Shown: one piece after another, positions 17,445-25,143 of the stretch
How positions within the stretch are numbered: position 1 is the first letter of the stretch
Layout: every line of letters starts with the position of its first letter
Position numbers and translations under genes: made by a program
The notes under the pieces: model-generated
What the model was told of the DNA's origin: nothing
What the model saw: the letters and a program-made list of their open reading frames with translations, nothing else
The model's database searches: none
Assembly (NCBI RefSeq): GCF_958405655.1
Contig: NZ_CATYWO010000009.1
Span: forward strand, 33,139-97,138
DNA from: Ralstonia condita
GTDB taxonomy: Bacteria > Pseudomonadota > Gammaproteobacteria > Burkholderiales > Burkholderiaceae
DNA: 64,000 nucleotides
Direction: 5' to 3'

Positions 17445-18854
17445 GTGAAACGGCTCTGGCCCCTTGTCTTCCTGTTTGTCTGCGGTCTCGCACGCGCCGC
17501 CGATGTGAATGGCGCTGAGCTTCCGCTGTGGTGGGGCATGCCGTTCGCGGGCATTCTGCTGTCGATTGCCATGGCGCCGCTGGTGGTGCCGAGGCTCTGG
17601 CACGATCACTACGGCAAGATCGCGGCAGCCTGGGCACTTGCACTTCTGGTGCCCTTCGGCATCGGCTTCGGCACCGAGGCGGCTGTCGCCTCCGTCGTGC
17701 ACGCCGCGCTTGCTGAATACATCCCCTTCATTGCGTTGATCGCGGCGCTGTACGTGGTGGCGGGCGGCATCTGCATTCGCGGCAACATCCATGGCACGCC
17801 CAGGCTCAACACGGGCCTGATCGCGCTGGGCACCGGCCTGGCCAGCATCATGGGGACGACGGGTGCGGCAATGCTGCTGATCCGGCCGCTGCTGCGCGCC
17901 AACGAGGCCCGGCGCCACCGGTCGCACGTCGTGGTGTTTTTCATTTTCCTGGTGGCGAATGCGGGTGGCGCGCTCACCCCGCTGGGCGATCCGCCGCTGT
18001 TCCTCGGCTTCCTGCAGGGTGTCGATTTTTTCTGGACCGCGCAGCATCTTTGGCGCCAGACGTTGACGATGTGGGTGTTGCTGCTCGTCCTCTTCTACAT
18101 CCTCGACAGCTACCTCTATCACACGGGCAAGGAAGCGCTGCCCAACATCACCGACGCCACGCCCGATGAGGCAGGCCCGCTGCGCTTCGAAGGCAACGTC
18201 AACTTCGTGCTGCTCGCAGGCATCCTGGGGCTCGTGCTGATGAGCGGGCTGTGGAAGCCAGGCATCGTCTTCCACGTGATGGGTACCGAGGTGCTGCTGC
18301 AGAACGTGCTGCGCGACATCGGGCTGGTGTCGATTGCATGGCTGTCGCTCTGGGCGACGCCCGCCAGTGCGCGCGAGGGCAACGAATTCAACTGGGAGCC
18401 CATCCTGGAAGTCGGCAAGCTGTTCGCCGCCATCTTCATTACCATCGGACCCGTCATCGCCATGCTCAAGGCTGGCGTCGATGGGCCATTCGCGGCGGTT
18501 GTGCGTCTGGTCAACGATGGTGCCGGGCAGCCCAACAACGCGATGTACTTTTGGGCAACGGGGCTGCTGTCTTCCTTCCTCGATAACGCGCCCACGTATC
18601 TGGTCTTCTTCAACACGGCCGGCGGTGACGCGCGGATGCTGATGAGCGAGGGCGTCGCCACATTGGCAGCCATCTCTGCCGGCGCCGTGTTCATGGGCGC
18701 CACCACCTACATCGGCAACGCTCCCAACCTGATGGTCAAGGCAATTGCTGAAAGCCGTGGCCTGCAGATGCCGAGCTTCTTCGGCTACATGCTGTGGTCG
18801 GTGGGCATCCTTGTCCCGATCTTTGTCTTGATGACGTTTGTCTTTTTCCGCTAA
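17445..18854 (+). CDS. Na+/H+ antiporter (NhaD / ArsB-type ion transporter family)
   Basis: 469-residue inner-membrane transporter with a signal-like start (MKRLWPLVFLFVCGLARAAD) and about 11-12 hydrophobic segments. Family motifs are NAGGALTPLGDPPLFLGFL (about 166-184) and TTYIGNAPNLMVKAIAE (about 420-436), repeated half-sites of the ion transporter superfamily. A GTG start at 17445 is preceded by AAGGAGA. The superfamily is clear; sodium as the ion is inferred from resemblance to NhaD. Confidence 0.82.
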   Translation: MKRLWPLVFLFVCGLARAADVNGAELPLWWGMPFAGILLSIAMAPLVVPRLWHDHYGKIAAAWALALLVPFGIGFGTEAAVASVVHAALAEYIPFIALIAALYVVAGGICIRGNIHGTPRLNTGLIALGTGLASIMGTTGAAMLLIRPLLRANEARRHRSHVVVFFIFLVANAGGALTPLGDPPLFLGFLQGVDFFWTAQHLWRQTLTMWVLLLVLFYILDSYLYHTGKEALPNITDATPDEAGPLRFEGNVNFVLLAGILGLVLMSGLWKPGIVFHVMGTEVLLQNVLRDIGLVSIAWLSLWATPASAREGNEFNWEPILEVGKLFAAIFITIGPVIAMLKAGVDGPFAAVVRLVNDGAGQPNNAMYFWATGLLSSFLDNAPTYLVFFNTAGGDARMLMSEGVATLAAISAGAVFMGATTYIGNAPNLMVKAIAESRGLQMPSFFGYMLWSVGILVPIFVLMTFVFFR

Positions 18855-18873
18855 CTGAACGGTGTTGGAACGT

Positions 18874-19878
18874 ATGAAACCCGGAATCCTCGTGACGCGC
18901 GCGCTGTTTCCTGAGGTGCTGGAGCGCCTGCGCGAGACCTTCGATGTGATCGACAACCAGGCCGACGTGACGTATCCACCTGAAGCGCTTGCCGAGCGTC
19001 TGCAGGGGCGCGTAGGCCTGCTGGCCAATGCAGCGGATACCATCAACGCAGACTTGATCGCCCGTGTGCCGACGCTGCGCGCGGTTGCAAACATGGCGGT
19101 CGGCTACAACAACCTGGATCTGCCGGCGATGACACGCGCTGGCATTCTGGCCACGAATACACCCGATATCCTCACCGAGACGACTGCCGACTTCGGCTGG
19201 GCGTTGCTCATGGCCGCCGCGCGCCGTGTGCCGGAATCGGAACGCTGGCTGCGCGCTGGGCAGTGGAAGCGGTGGACATACGATATGTTTCTCGGCGCCG
19301 AGGTGTATGGCAGTACGTTGGGCATCCTGGGGATGGGCCGTATCGGGCAAGCCTTGGCGCGGCGCGCGAGCGGGTTCTCGATGCGCGTGATCTATCACAA
19401 CCGCAGCCGGCTCGTGCCGGAAGTCGAGCAGGAGACGCGCGCAACCTACGTCAGCAAGGAAGCGCTGCTGAAGCAGTCGGACCACCTCGTGCTGGTGCTG
19501 CCGTATTCTGCGTCCAGCCACCACGCCATTGGTGCGGCGGAGCTGGCGCAGATGAAGCCGACCGCCACATTGGTCAACCTCGCGCGCGGCGGTATCGTGG
19601 ACGACGCGGCCCTGGCGCAGGCGCTGGCAGAAAAGCGTATCTTCGCAGCGGGCCTCGATGTCTATGAAGGCGAACCCCATGTGCATCCGGACTTGCTGGA
19701 AGCGGAGCATGTCGCACTGACGCCGCACATTGCGAGCGCCACGCATGGCACGCGCCTGGGCATGGCCAACCTGGCCGCCGACAACCTGATCGCTGCGCTC
19801 GGCTTTGGTCCGCATGCCGGTCAGCCGCCCAATTTGTTGAACCCAGATGCGCTGGCAGTGCGGCGCACGTCTGCCTGA
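18874..19878 (+). CDS. D-2-hydroxyacid dehydrogenase (glyoxylate/hydroxypyruvate reductase type)
   Basis: NAD(P)-dependent reductase of the GhrB/GyaR family, 334 residues. Rossmann motif GILGMGRIGQALARR, catalytic arginine in NLARGGIVDD, glutamate in AGLDVYEGEP and histidine in LTPHIASAT. Glyoxylate or hydroxypyruvate is the usual substrate. I use the ATG at 18874; an in-frame GTG at 18862, only 7 bases after the antiporter stop, is also possible. Probably co-transcribed with it. Confidence 0.9.
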   Translation: MKPGILVTRALFPEVLERLRETFDVIDNQADVTYPPEALAERLQGRVGLLANAADTINADLIARVPTLRAVANMAVGYNNLDLPAMTRAGILATNTPDILTETTADFGWALLMAAARRVPESERWLRAGQWKRWTYDMFLGAEVYGSTLGILGMGRIGQALARRASGFSMRVIYHNRSRLVPEVEQETRATYVSKEALLKQSDHLVLVLPYSASSHHAIGAAELAQMKPTATLVNLARGGIVDDAALAQALAEKRIFAAGLDVYEGEPHVHPDLLEAEHVALTPHIASATHGTRLGMANLAADNLIAALGFGPHAGQPPNLLNPDALAVRRTSA

Positions 19879-19890
19879 CCGGATTCTCTT

Positions 19891-21363
19891 ATGGACTGGA
19901 TCGCATTATTCACGCTGCTGGGCGTGGCCCTGGTGGTCGTGCTGTGTGTGTTGATCTGGCGCGGCGTGTCGCGCGGCCAGATGAATGACCTATCACCGAT
20001 GCTGGCACCGCTGCGCGACGAACTGACTCGCGGCAATGAACGCATCGAGCGCGAGCTGCGCGCGGAAATCGCCGAGACGGCGCGCATCGGTCGCAGCGAT
20101 GTCACACAACAGCTCGGCCAGTTTCAGCAGGTGCTGGCCACGCAGCTCACAAGTGTCGCCACGCTGCAGAACAACCAGATCGACACGTTTGCCCAGCAGC
20201 TCACCAAGCTGACGGAGACGAACACCCAGCAGCTCGAAGCCGTGCGGCAAAGCCTGCAGCAACAGGCGCAGCAGGCGCGCGAAGAGCAGGGCAACGCGCT
20301 GCGCCGGTTCGGCGAGGCGATGCAACAGCAGCTCGCCCAACTGGCCGAAGGCAACGAGCGCCGCCTGGCGGAAGTGCGCGCCACGCTCGAGCAGAAGCTC
20401 AAGGACATCGAAGCCAACAACGCCACCAAGCTCGACGAGATGCGTCGCACCGTCGATGAGAAGCTCCATGCCACGCTGGAGCAGCGGCTGGGCGAATCCT
20501 TCAAGCTGGTATCTGAGCGGCTTGAGCAGGTGCATCGCGGCCTGGGTGAAATGCAGGCGCTGGCGCAGGGCGTGGGCGATCTGAAGAAGGTGTTGACCAA
20601 TGTGAAGACCCGCGGCACCTGGGGCGAGGTTCAGCTTGAGATGCTGCTGGAGCAGATGCTGATCCCCGAGCAATACGACAAGAACGTCGAGACCGTGCGC
20701 GGAACCGGCGCACGCGTTGAATTCGCTATCCGCCTGCCGGGCAAGACCGATGCCGATCACGAAGCGACGGTGTGGCTGCCGATCGATGCCAAGTTTCCGA
20801 AGGAGCAATACGAACGCCTGCTGGATGCACAGGAACGTGCGGATGCCGAAGCCGCCGCGGCCGCCAGCCGTGAACTCGAAGTCGCGGTGCGCAAGGAAGC
20901 CCAGACCATCCACGAAAAATACATCGCGCCACCTGCCACGACCGACTTCGCGATCCTCTTCCTGCCGACCGAAGGCCTTTACGCCGAGGTCCTGCGCCGC
21001 TCCGGCCTGACGGATGAGTTGCAGCGCAAATTCCGCGTGACCATCGCAGGGCCGACCACGCTCACGGCGATCCTGAACAGCCTGCAGATGGGTTTCCGCA
21101 CCTTGGCGCTGGAGAAGCGTTCCAGCGAAGTGTGGCAGGTACTCGGCGCGGTGAAGAGCGAGTTCGGCAAGTTCGGCGACGTGCTGGCTGCGACCAAGAA
21201 GACGCTGGAACGCGCCGTCAGCAATATCGAGCAGGCCGAGGTGCGCACACGTCAGATGAACCGCAAGCTCAAGGCCGTGGAAGCGTTACCGAGTGAGGCT
21301 GCCCAGAGCGTGCTGGGGCTGGAAACAGCCTTGCCGCAGGAGGATGAGACCGAGGTCGAGTAG
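19891..21363 (+). CDS. rmuC: DNA recombination protein RmuC
   Basis: 490 residues. N-terminal membrane anchor (residues about 4-24), a long glutamine-rich coiled coil (about 45-200), then the RmuC domain with the nuclease-like core (GTWGEVQLEMLLEQML, LPGKTDADHEATVWLPIDAKFPKE, ILFLPTEGLYAEVLR). RmuC limits inversions at short inverted repeats in E. coli and has been linked to phage restriction; mechanism unsettled. 12 bases after the dehydrogenase. Confidence 0.95.
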   Translation: MDWIALFTLLGVALVVVLCVLIWRGVSRGQMNDLSPMLAPLRDELTRGNERIERELRAEIAETARIGRSDVTQQLGQFQQVLATQLTSVATLQNNQIDTFAQQLTKLTETNTQQLEAVRQSLQQQAQQAREEQGNALRRFGEAMQQQLAQLAEGNERRLAEVRATLEQKLKDIEANNATKLDEMRRTVDEKLHATLEQRLGESFKLVSERLEQVHRGLGEMQALAQGVGDLKKVLTNVKTRGTWGEVQLEMLLEQMLIPEQYDKNVETVRGTGARVEFAIRLPGKTDADHEATVWLPIDAKFPKEQYERLLDAQERADAEAAAAASRELEVAVRKEAQTIHEKYIAPPATTDFAILFLPTEGLYAEVLRRSGLTDELQRKFRVTIAGPTTLTAILNSLQMGFRTLALEKRSSEVWQVLGAVKSEFGKFGDVLAATKKTLERAVSNIEQAEVRTRQMNRKLKAVEALPSEAAQSVLGLETALPQEDETEVE

Positions 21364-21382
21364 GCGGCCCGTTGGTATCCGT

Positions 21383-21412
21383 CAAAGAAAAGGGGCGGAA
21401 GACTCCGCCCCT
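21383..21412 (-). terminator. Intrinsic terminator of the small membrane protein gene
   Basis: AGGGGCGGA (21391-21399), loop AGAC, TCCGCCCCT (21404-21412); on the minus strand it is followed by TTTTCTTT. It sits between the convergent rmuC and the 21437-21715 gene and may also stop rmuC transcripts less efficiently. Confidence 0.88.
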
Positions 21413-21436
21413 GCTTCGTGGATCGCCGGTGAGCTA

Positions 21437-21715
21437 TCAGGCTTCTTCCGGCACGTCACGCAGAACGATCTCGATTCCGCCGAAGCGCGCAGCGACCCAG
21501 TTGTATGCGCGGCACGCGAGCCACAGCGCGCCAAAGCCGACCAGCGCATTCAGGATCAGGCCGCTGAGCACGACCACTGTCGGCAGTTCGCCGTAGCGGA
21601 CAAAGCCGACGAAGAAGAACAACCCTACGACCGGCAGCGAAAAACACAAATACACCAACACCAGCGCACGCGCGGTGTGGGCCGGGTGAAGATAGGCAAT
21701 CTCCTTGGTCATCAT
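21437..21715 (-). CDS. Small two-helix membrane protein, unknown function
   Basis: 92 residues from the ATG at 21715 (an in-frame TTG at 21727 and an ATG at 21712 are alternatives). Two hydrophobic helices, about residues 17-38 (LVLVYLCFSLPVVGLFFFVG) and 47-68 (VVVLSGLILNALVGFGALW), then an amphipathic end finishing DVPEEA. I do not recognise a named family. Own terminator downstream; a single-gene unit by layout. Confidence 0.68.
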   Translation of the reverse strand: MMTKEIAYLHPAHTARALVLVYLCFSLPVVGLFFFVGFVRYGELPTVVVLSGLILNALVGFGALWLACRAYNWVAARFGGIEIVLRDVPEEA

Positions 21716-21895
21716 GGCATTACTCAAGCTCAGGCAAATCCGAAACGATCAAACTGGCGCAAAGTGTAGCGAATCGACCGAGGCGCCGATACCCGCGCCC
21801 GGCAGGTGACGCAAAAAACCGACAGCACGCTTCCACGATGTGTCCGCAACGCGTCCGAAGGTCGCGGCGGCCATGCCGCGCCGCCGATGCGGTCA

Positions 21896-23176
21896 CTAGA
21901 TCAAGCCATCGAACAGGATCACCTGCACGGCGTCGCCCGCGTTGACCTGGCCTTGCTCATGCGCGAGCACGACAAAGCAGTTTGCCTCGCTCATGGAGCG
22001 CAGCACCCCCGAACCCTGCTGGCCGGTCAGGCGCACTTCCAACTGGCCCTGGCTGTTCAGGGTCGCGATGGCGCGCTGGTATTCCGTGCGGCCCGGGCGC
22101 TTGCGAATGGGCGCGGCGCTCACCGCCGGCACCAGCGGCGCACCGGCTTCGGCGGCACCCATCATGCGCAGCAGCGCGCCGCGCACGAAGTGATAGAACG
22201 TCACCATCACCGCCACCGGATTGCCCGGTAGGCCAAACAGGAAGGCGCTGCGGCCGTTCGACGTGATCCGGCCGAAGGCCATCGGACGGCCCGGGCGCAT
22301 GGCAATCTTCCAGAATGTCACGTCGCCCAGCTTGGCCATCGTCTGCTTGGTGAAATCCGCCTCGCCGACGGAGACGCCGCCGGAGGTGATGATCGCGTCG
22401 GCGTTTTCCGCGGCGGTGCGGAAAGCCGCTTCCAGCGCGGCCGGGTCGTCGCGCACGACGCCCATGTCGATCAGTTCCACCCCCAGCCGCGAGAGCATGC
22501 CGTGCAGCGTGTAGCGGTTCGAGTCGTAGACGCAGCCGGCTTCGAGCGGCTCGCCGATGGAGCGCAGTTCATCGCCGGTGGAGAAGAACGCCACACGCAG
22601 CCTGCGGCGCACCGGCACTTCAGCGATGCCCAGGGAGGCGAGCAGCCCGATGTCCGCCGGGCGCAAGATGCGGCCCGCGGCAAGTGCCGCGCTGCCCTTG
22701 GCGAGGTCCTCGCCACGCAGGCGGCGGTTGTCGCCAGCGCGCACGGCATCACGCGCAAACCGGACCGTAGTGGTGTCGCCTTGTGTGAATTCCTGTGGGA
22801 TGACGGTATCGCAGCCCGCGGGCATCACGGCACCGGTCATGACGCGTACGGTTTCGCCGGCGCCCGGTGCCCCGTCGAACGCGACGCCCGCGTATGCCGT
22901 CCCGACCACGCGCAGTGTCACATCACCCTCGCCGCGTGCGAGTTCGGCGCTTGCAAAGGCGAACCCGTCCATCGCCGAGTTGTCGTGCGAGGGAACGTCG
23001 ATGGACGACAGCACGTCTTCGGCCAGCACACGGTCGAGCGCACTGCGGATGGGTACGCACGCGAAGCCGCTCACCGGTTGCACGAAGTCGCGCATGATGG
23101 CCTGGGCCTGCGCGACGGGCAGTGCGTTGGGGTCGTAGTCGGACAGGCAGGAGACGACGGAGGCGAGGGTGGTCAT
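21896..23176 (-). CDS. moeA: Molybdopterin molybdenumtransferase MoeA
   Basis: Inserts molybdate into adenylated molybdopterin, the last step of Moco synthesis. 426 residues. Typical stretches are DVPSHDNSAMDGFA (about 60-73), GAVMPAGCDTVIPQE, SLGIAEVPVRRRLRVAFFSTGDEL, DAIITSGGVSVGEADF and LFGLPGNPVAVMVTFYHFV. Last gene of the moaA-mobA-moeA run; 27 bases after mobA. Confidence 0.96.
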   Translation of the reverse strand: MTTLASVVSCLSDYDPNALPVAQAQAIMRDFVQPVSGFACVPIRSALDRVLAEDVLSSIDVPSHDNSAMDGFAFASAELARGEGDVTLRVVGTAYAGVAFDGAPGAGETVRVMTGAVMPAGCDTVIPQEFTQGDTTTVRFARDAVRAGDNRRLRGEDLAKGSAALAAGRILRPADIGLLASLGIAEVPVRRRLRVAFFSTGDELRSIGEPLEAGCVYDSNRYTLHGMLSRLGVELIDMGVVRDDPAALEAAFRTAAENADAIITSGGVSVGEADFTKQTMAKLGDVTFWKIAMRPGRPMAFGRITSNGRSAFLFGLPGNPVAVMVTFYHFVRGALLRMMGAAEAGAPLVPAVSAAPIRKRPGRTEYQRAIATLNSQGQLEVRLTGQQGSGVLRSMSEANCFVVLAHEQGQVNAGDAVQVILFDGLI

Positions 23177-23203
23177 GTCGTGGGTGAGGGAATCGGCGGC
23201 GCG

Positions 23204-23818
23204 CTAGTGGCGCTTCGCCAAGTGCTGCAGTTCTTCCAGCGTGTTGATGTTGGCGAACGCGGCGCTGTCGTCAAACAGCACGTCGACCGAGGGGTGGCGT
23301 GCCGTCCAGGTTTCGATTTTGCGCCCGCCGCCTTGCAGGTAGGCGTTCAGGTCGTCGGCCAGGCGGACATCGATCAGACAGAATACCGGCTGCACCTGTC
23401 GGCGTGGTTGACCCTGCTCATCCACCGCCATCGTCACCGGCATGGCGATGCGCGCGTTCGCATCCTCCAAGGCGCGCGCAAGCCGGAGGGCAAGGTCGGT
23501 CGGTACGAACGGTGAATCGCACGGGGCGGTCAGCAGGTAGCGTGTCTGGCATTGCTCCAGCCCGGCCAGGATGCCCGCCAGCGGGCCTGCGAAATCCGGC
23601 ACGGAATCGATCACCACCGGCACGCCGAACGATTCGTACGCGGCCAGATTGCGATTGGCGTTGATGAGCACGTGGTCAACCTGTGGCGAGAGGCGCATCA
23701 GCGTATGCATTGCCATCGGGGCGCCGCGAAACGTCTGCAAGCCCTTGTCGACGCCGCCCATGCGGCTGCCCCGGCCGCCGGCCAGGATCAGGCCGGTAAT
23801 GTCGGATGTTGGAATCAT
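23204..23818 (-). CDS. mobA: Molybdenum cofactor guanylyltransferase MobA
   Basis: Attaches GMP to molybdopterin to make the bis-MGD cofactor used by DMSO-reductase family enzymes. 204 residues. Nucleotidyltransferase start ITGLILAGGRGSRMGGVDKGL (GG and K are the GTP-binding elements) and LLTAPCDSPFVP for the metal-binding aspartate. The ATG at 23818 is chosen because the family begins here; a longer frame overlaps moaA and adds unrelated sequence. Confidence 0.95.
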   Translation of the reverse strand: MIPTSDITGLILAGGRGSRMGGVDKGLQTFRGAPMAMHTLMRLSPQVDHVLINANRNLAAYESFGVPVVIDSVPDFAGPLAGILAGLEQCQTRYLLTAPCDSPFVPTDLALRLARALEDANARIAMPVTMAVDEQGQPRRQVQPVFCLIDVRLADDLNAYLQGGGRKIETWTARHPSVDVLFDDSAAFANINTLEELQHLAKRH

Positions 23819-23840
23819 GTGGAGTCGAGGAGGGTGGCCG

Positions 23841-24962
23841 TCAGCCACCGATGTAGGACATTTCGATGCGCCGTCCGACCGGCTGGGCCTGGCCGCTGGC
23901 GCGCAGTTCGGAGTAGCGGTCGGTGCGGCCCTGCCAGACGGCGCGGATCGCGTTGGAGAGTTCAAGATCGCTTGCGCCGCCGCGCAGCAGGGTACGCAGG
24001 TCAAAACCCTCGGTCGCAAAGAGGCAGAGATACAGCTTGCCTTCGGTCGACAGGCGCGCGCGCGTGCAATCGCGGCAAAATGCCTGCGTCACACTGGAGA
24101 TCACGCCGATCTCGCCCGCGCCATCAAGGTAACGCCAACGCTCAGCGGTCTCGCCGCTGTAGTTGGCTGATGCGGGCTCGAGTGCGAATTCCGCCGCCAG
24201 GCGCTGAATGACCTCCGCCGACGGAATGACCGAGCGCATATCCCAATGGTTGGTCGTGCCGACATCCATGTACTCGATAAACCGCACGATGATGCCGGTG
24301 CCCCGGAAGTGGCGTGCCATCGGCACGATCTGGTCATCGTTGTCGCCTTTCTTGACGACCATGTTGACCTTCAGCGGGGCCAGGCCCACTTGTTGAGCGA
24401 CCTCGATGCCATGCAGCACTTCGCTCACGGCAAAGTCGACATCGTTCATGCGGCGGAAAGTCGCGTCGTCGATCCCGTCCAAACTGACCGTAACGCGGGT
24501 GAGGCCCGCGTCTTTGAGCGATTGCGCCTTGCGGGCAAGTAGTGCGCCGTTGGTTGTCAGCGTGAGGTCCAGCGGCTTGCCTTCGGCCGTGGTCAGGCGT
24601 GCCAGCATCTCGACCAGGCGCTCGATGTCCTTGCGCAGGAGCGGTTCGCCGCCCGTCAGCCGGATCTTTTCGACACCGTGCTCGATGAACAGCCGCGCCA
24701 TGCGTTCGATCTCTTCAAACGACAGCAGCTCGGAATGCCGAAGGAAGCGATAGTCCTTGTCGAACACATCCTTTGGCATGCAATAGACACAGCGGAAGTT
24801 GCAGCGGTCCGTCACCGAAATGCGGAGGTCGTGCAGGCGACGGCCGTGCGTGTCGGCGAGCCAACCCTGCGCGGGGACGAGCGTGTCCGGCACGGTCGGC
24901 ACCGTGGCGCGGTGGTGTTGGCCATCGCGCAGGTCGTAGAGGGGGATCACGGTTTCGGTCAT
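23841..24962 (-). CDS. moaA: GTP 3',8-cyclase MoaA (radical SAM)
   Basis: Radical SAM enzyme that starts molybdopterin synthesis from GTP. 373 residues. The SAM cluster motif is C54-x3-C58-x2-C61 (CNFRCVYC). The second, GTP-binding cluster is in FCRDCTRARLSTEGKLYLC. The catalytic double glycine is the C-terminus (SYIGG). First gene of the moaA-mobA-moeA run. Confidence 0.97.
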   Translation of the reverse strand: MTETVIPLYDLRDGQHHRATVPTVPDTLVPAQGWLADTHGRRLHDLRISVTDRCNFRCVYCMPKDVFDKDYRFLRHSELLSFEEIERMARLFIEHGVEKIRLTGGEPLLRKDIERLVEMLARLTTAEGKPLDLTLTTNGALLARKAQSLKDAGLTRVTVSLDGIDDATFRRMNDVDFAVSEVLHGIEVAQQVGLAPLKVNMVVKKGDNDDQIVPMARHFRGTGIIVRFIEYMDVGTTNHWDMRSVIPSAEVIQRLAAEFALEPASANYSGETAERWRYLDGAGEIGVISSVTQAFCRDCTRARLSTEGKLYLCLFATEGFDLRTLLRGGASDLELSNAIRAVWQGRTDRYSELRASGQAQPVGRRIEMSYIGG

Positions 24963-25082
24963 GGCGTGGTGCGGTGCGTCAATCCACAGAGCCGGACTGT
25001 GCGGTCGATACAGCTTTGAGTGTAACGCAGCCCCCGATCCTTACGGGCAGCATGGTTTCAGCCACGCTCTCGCGCGCACAGG

Positions 25083-25106
25083 AAAAAGGGCGGCCGAAGC
25101 CGCCCT
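25083..25106 (-). terminator. Intrinsic terminator of rne
   Basis: AGGGCGGC (25087-25094), tetraloop, GCCGCCCT (25099-25106); on the minus strand the stem is followed by TTTTT. It lies 38 bases after the rne stop. Confidence 0.92.
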
Positions 25107-25143
25107 CCTGAACTGCATCGGCGGCAACCCGCCCGTGTATTAC

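Noticed and set aside
17247..19094. A 615-codon open frame opposite the antiporter
   Set aside because: Composition is histidine/arginine/aspartate-rich with no family match; the plus-strand genes are clear.
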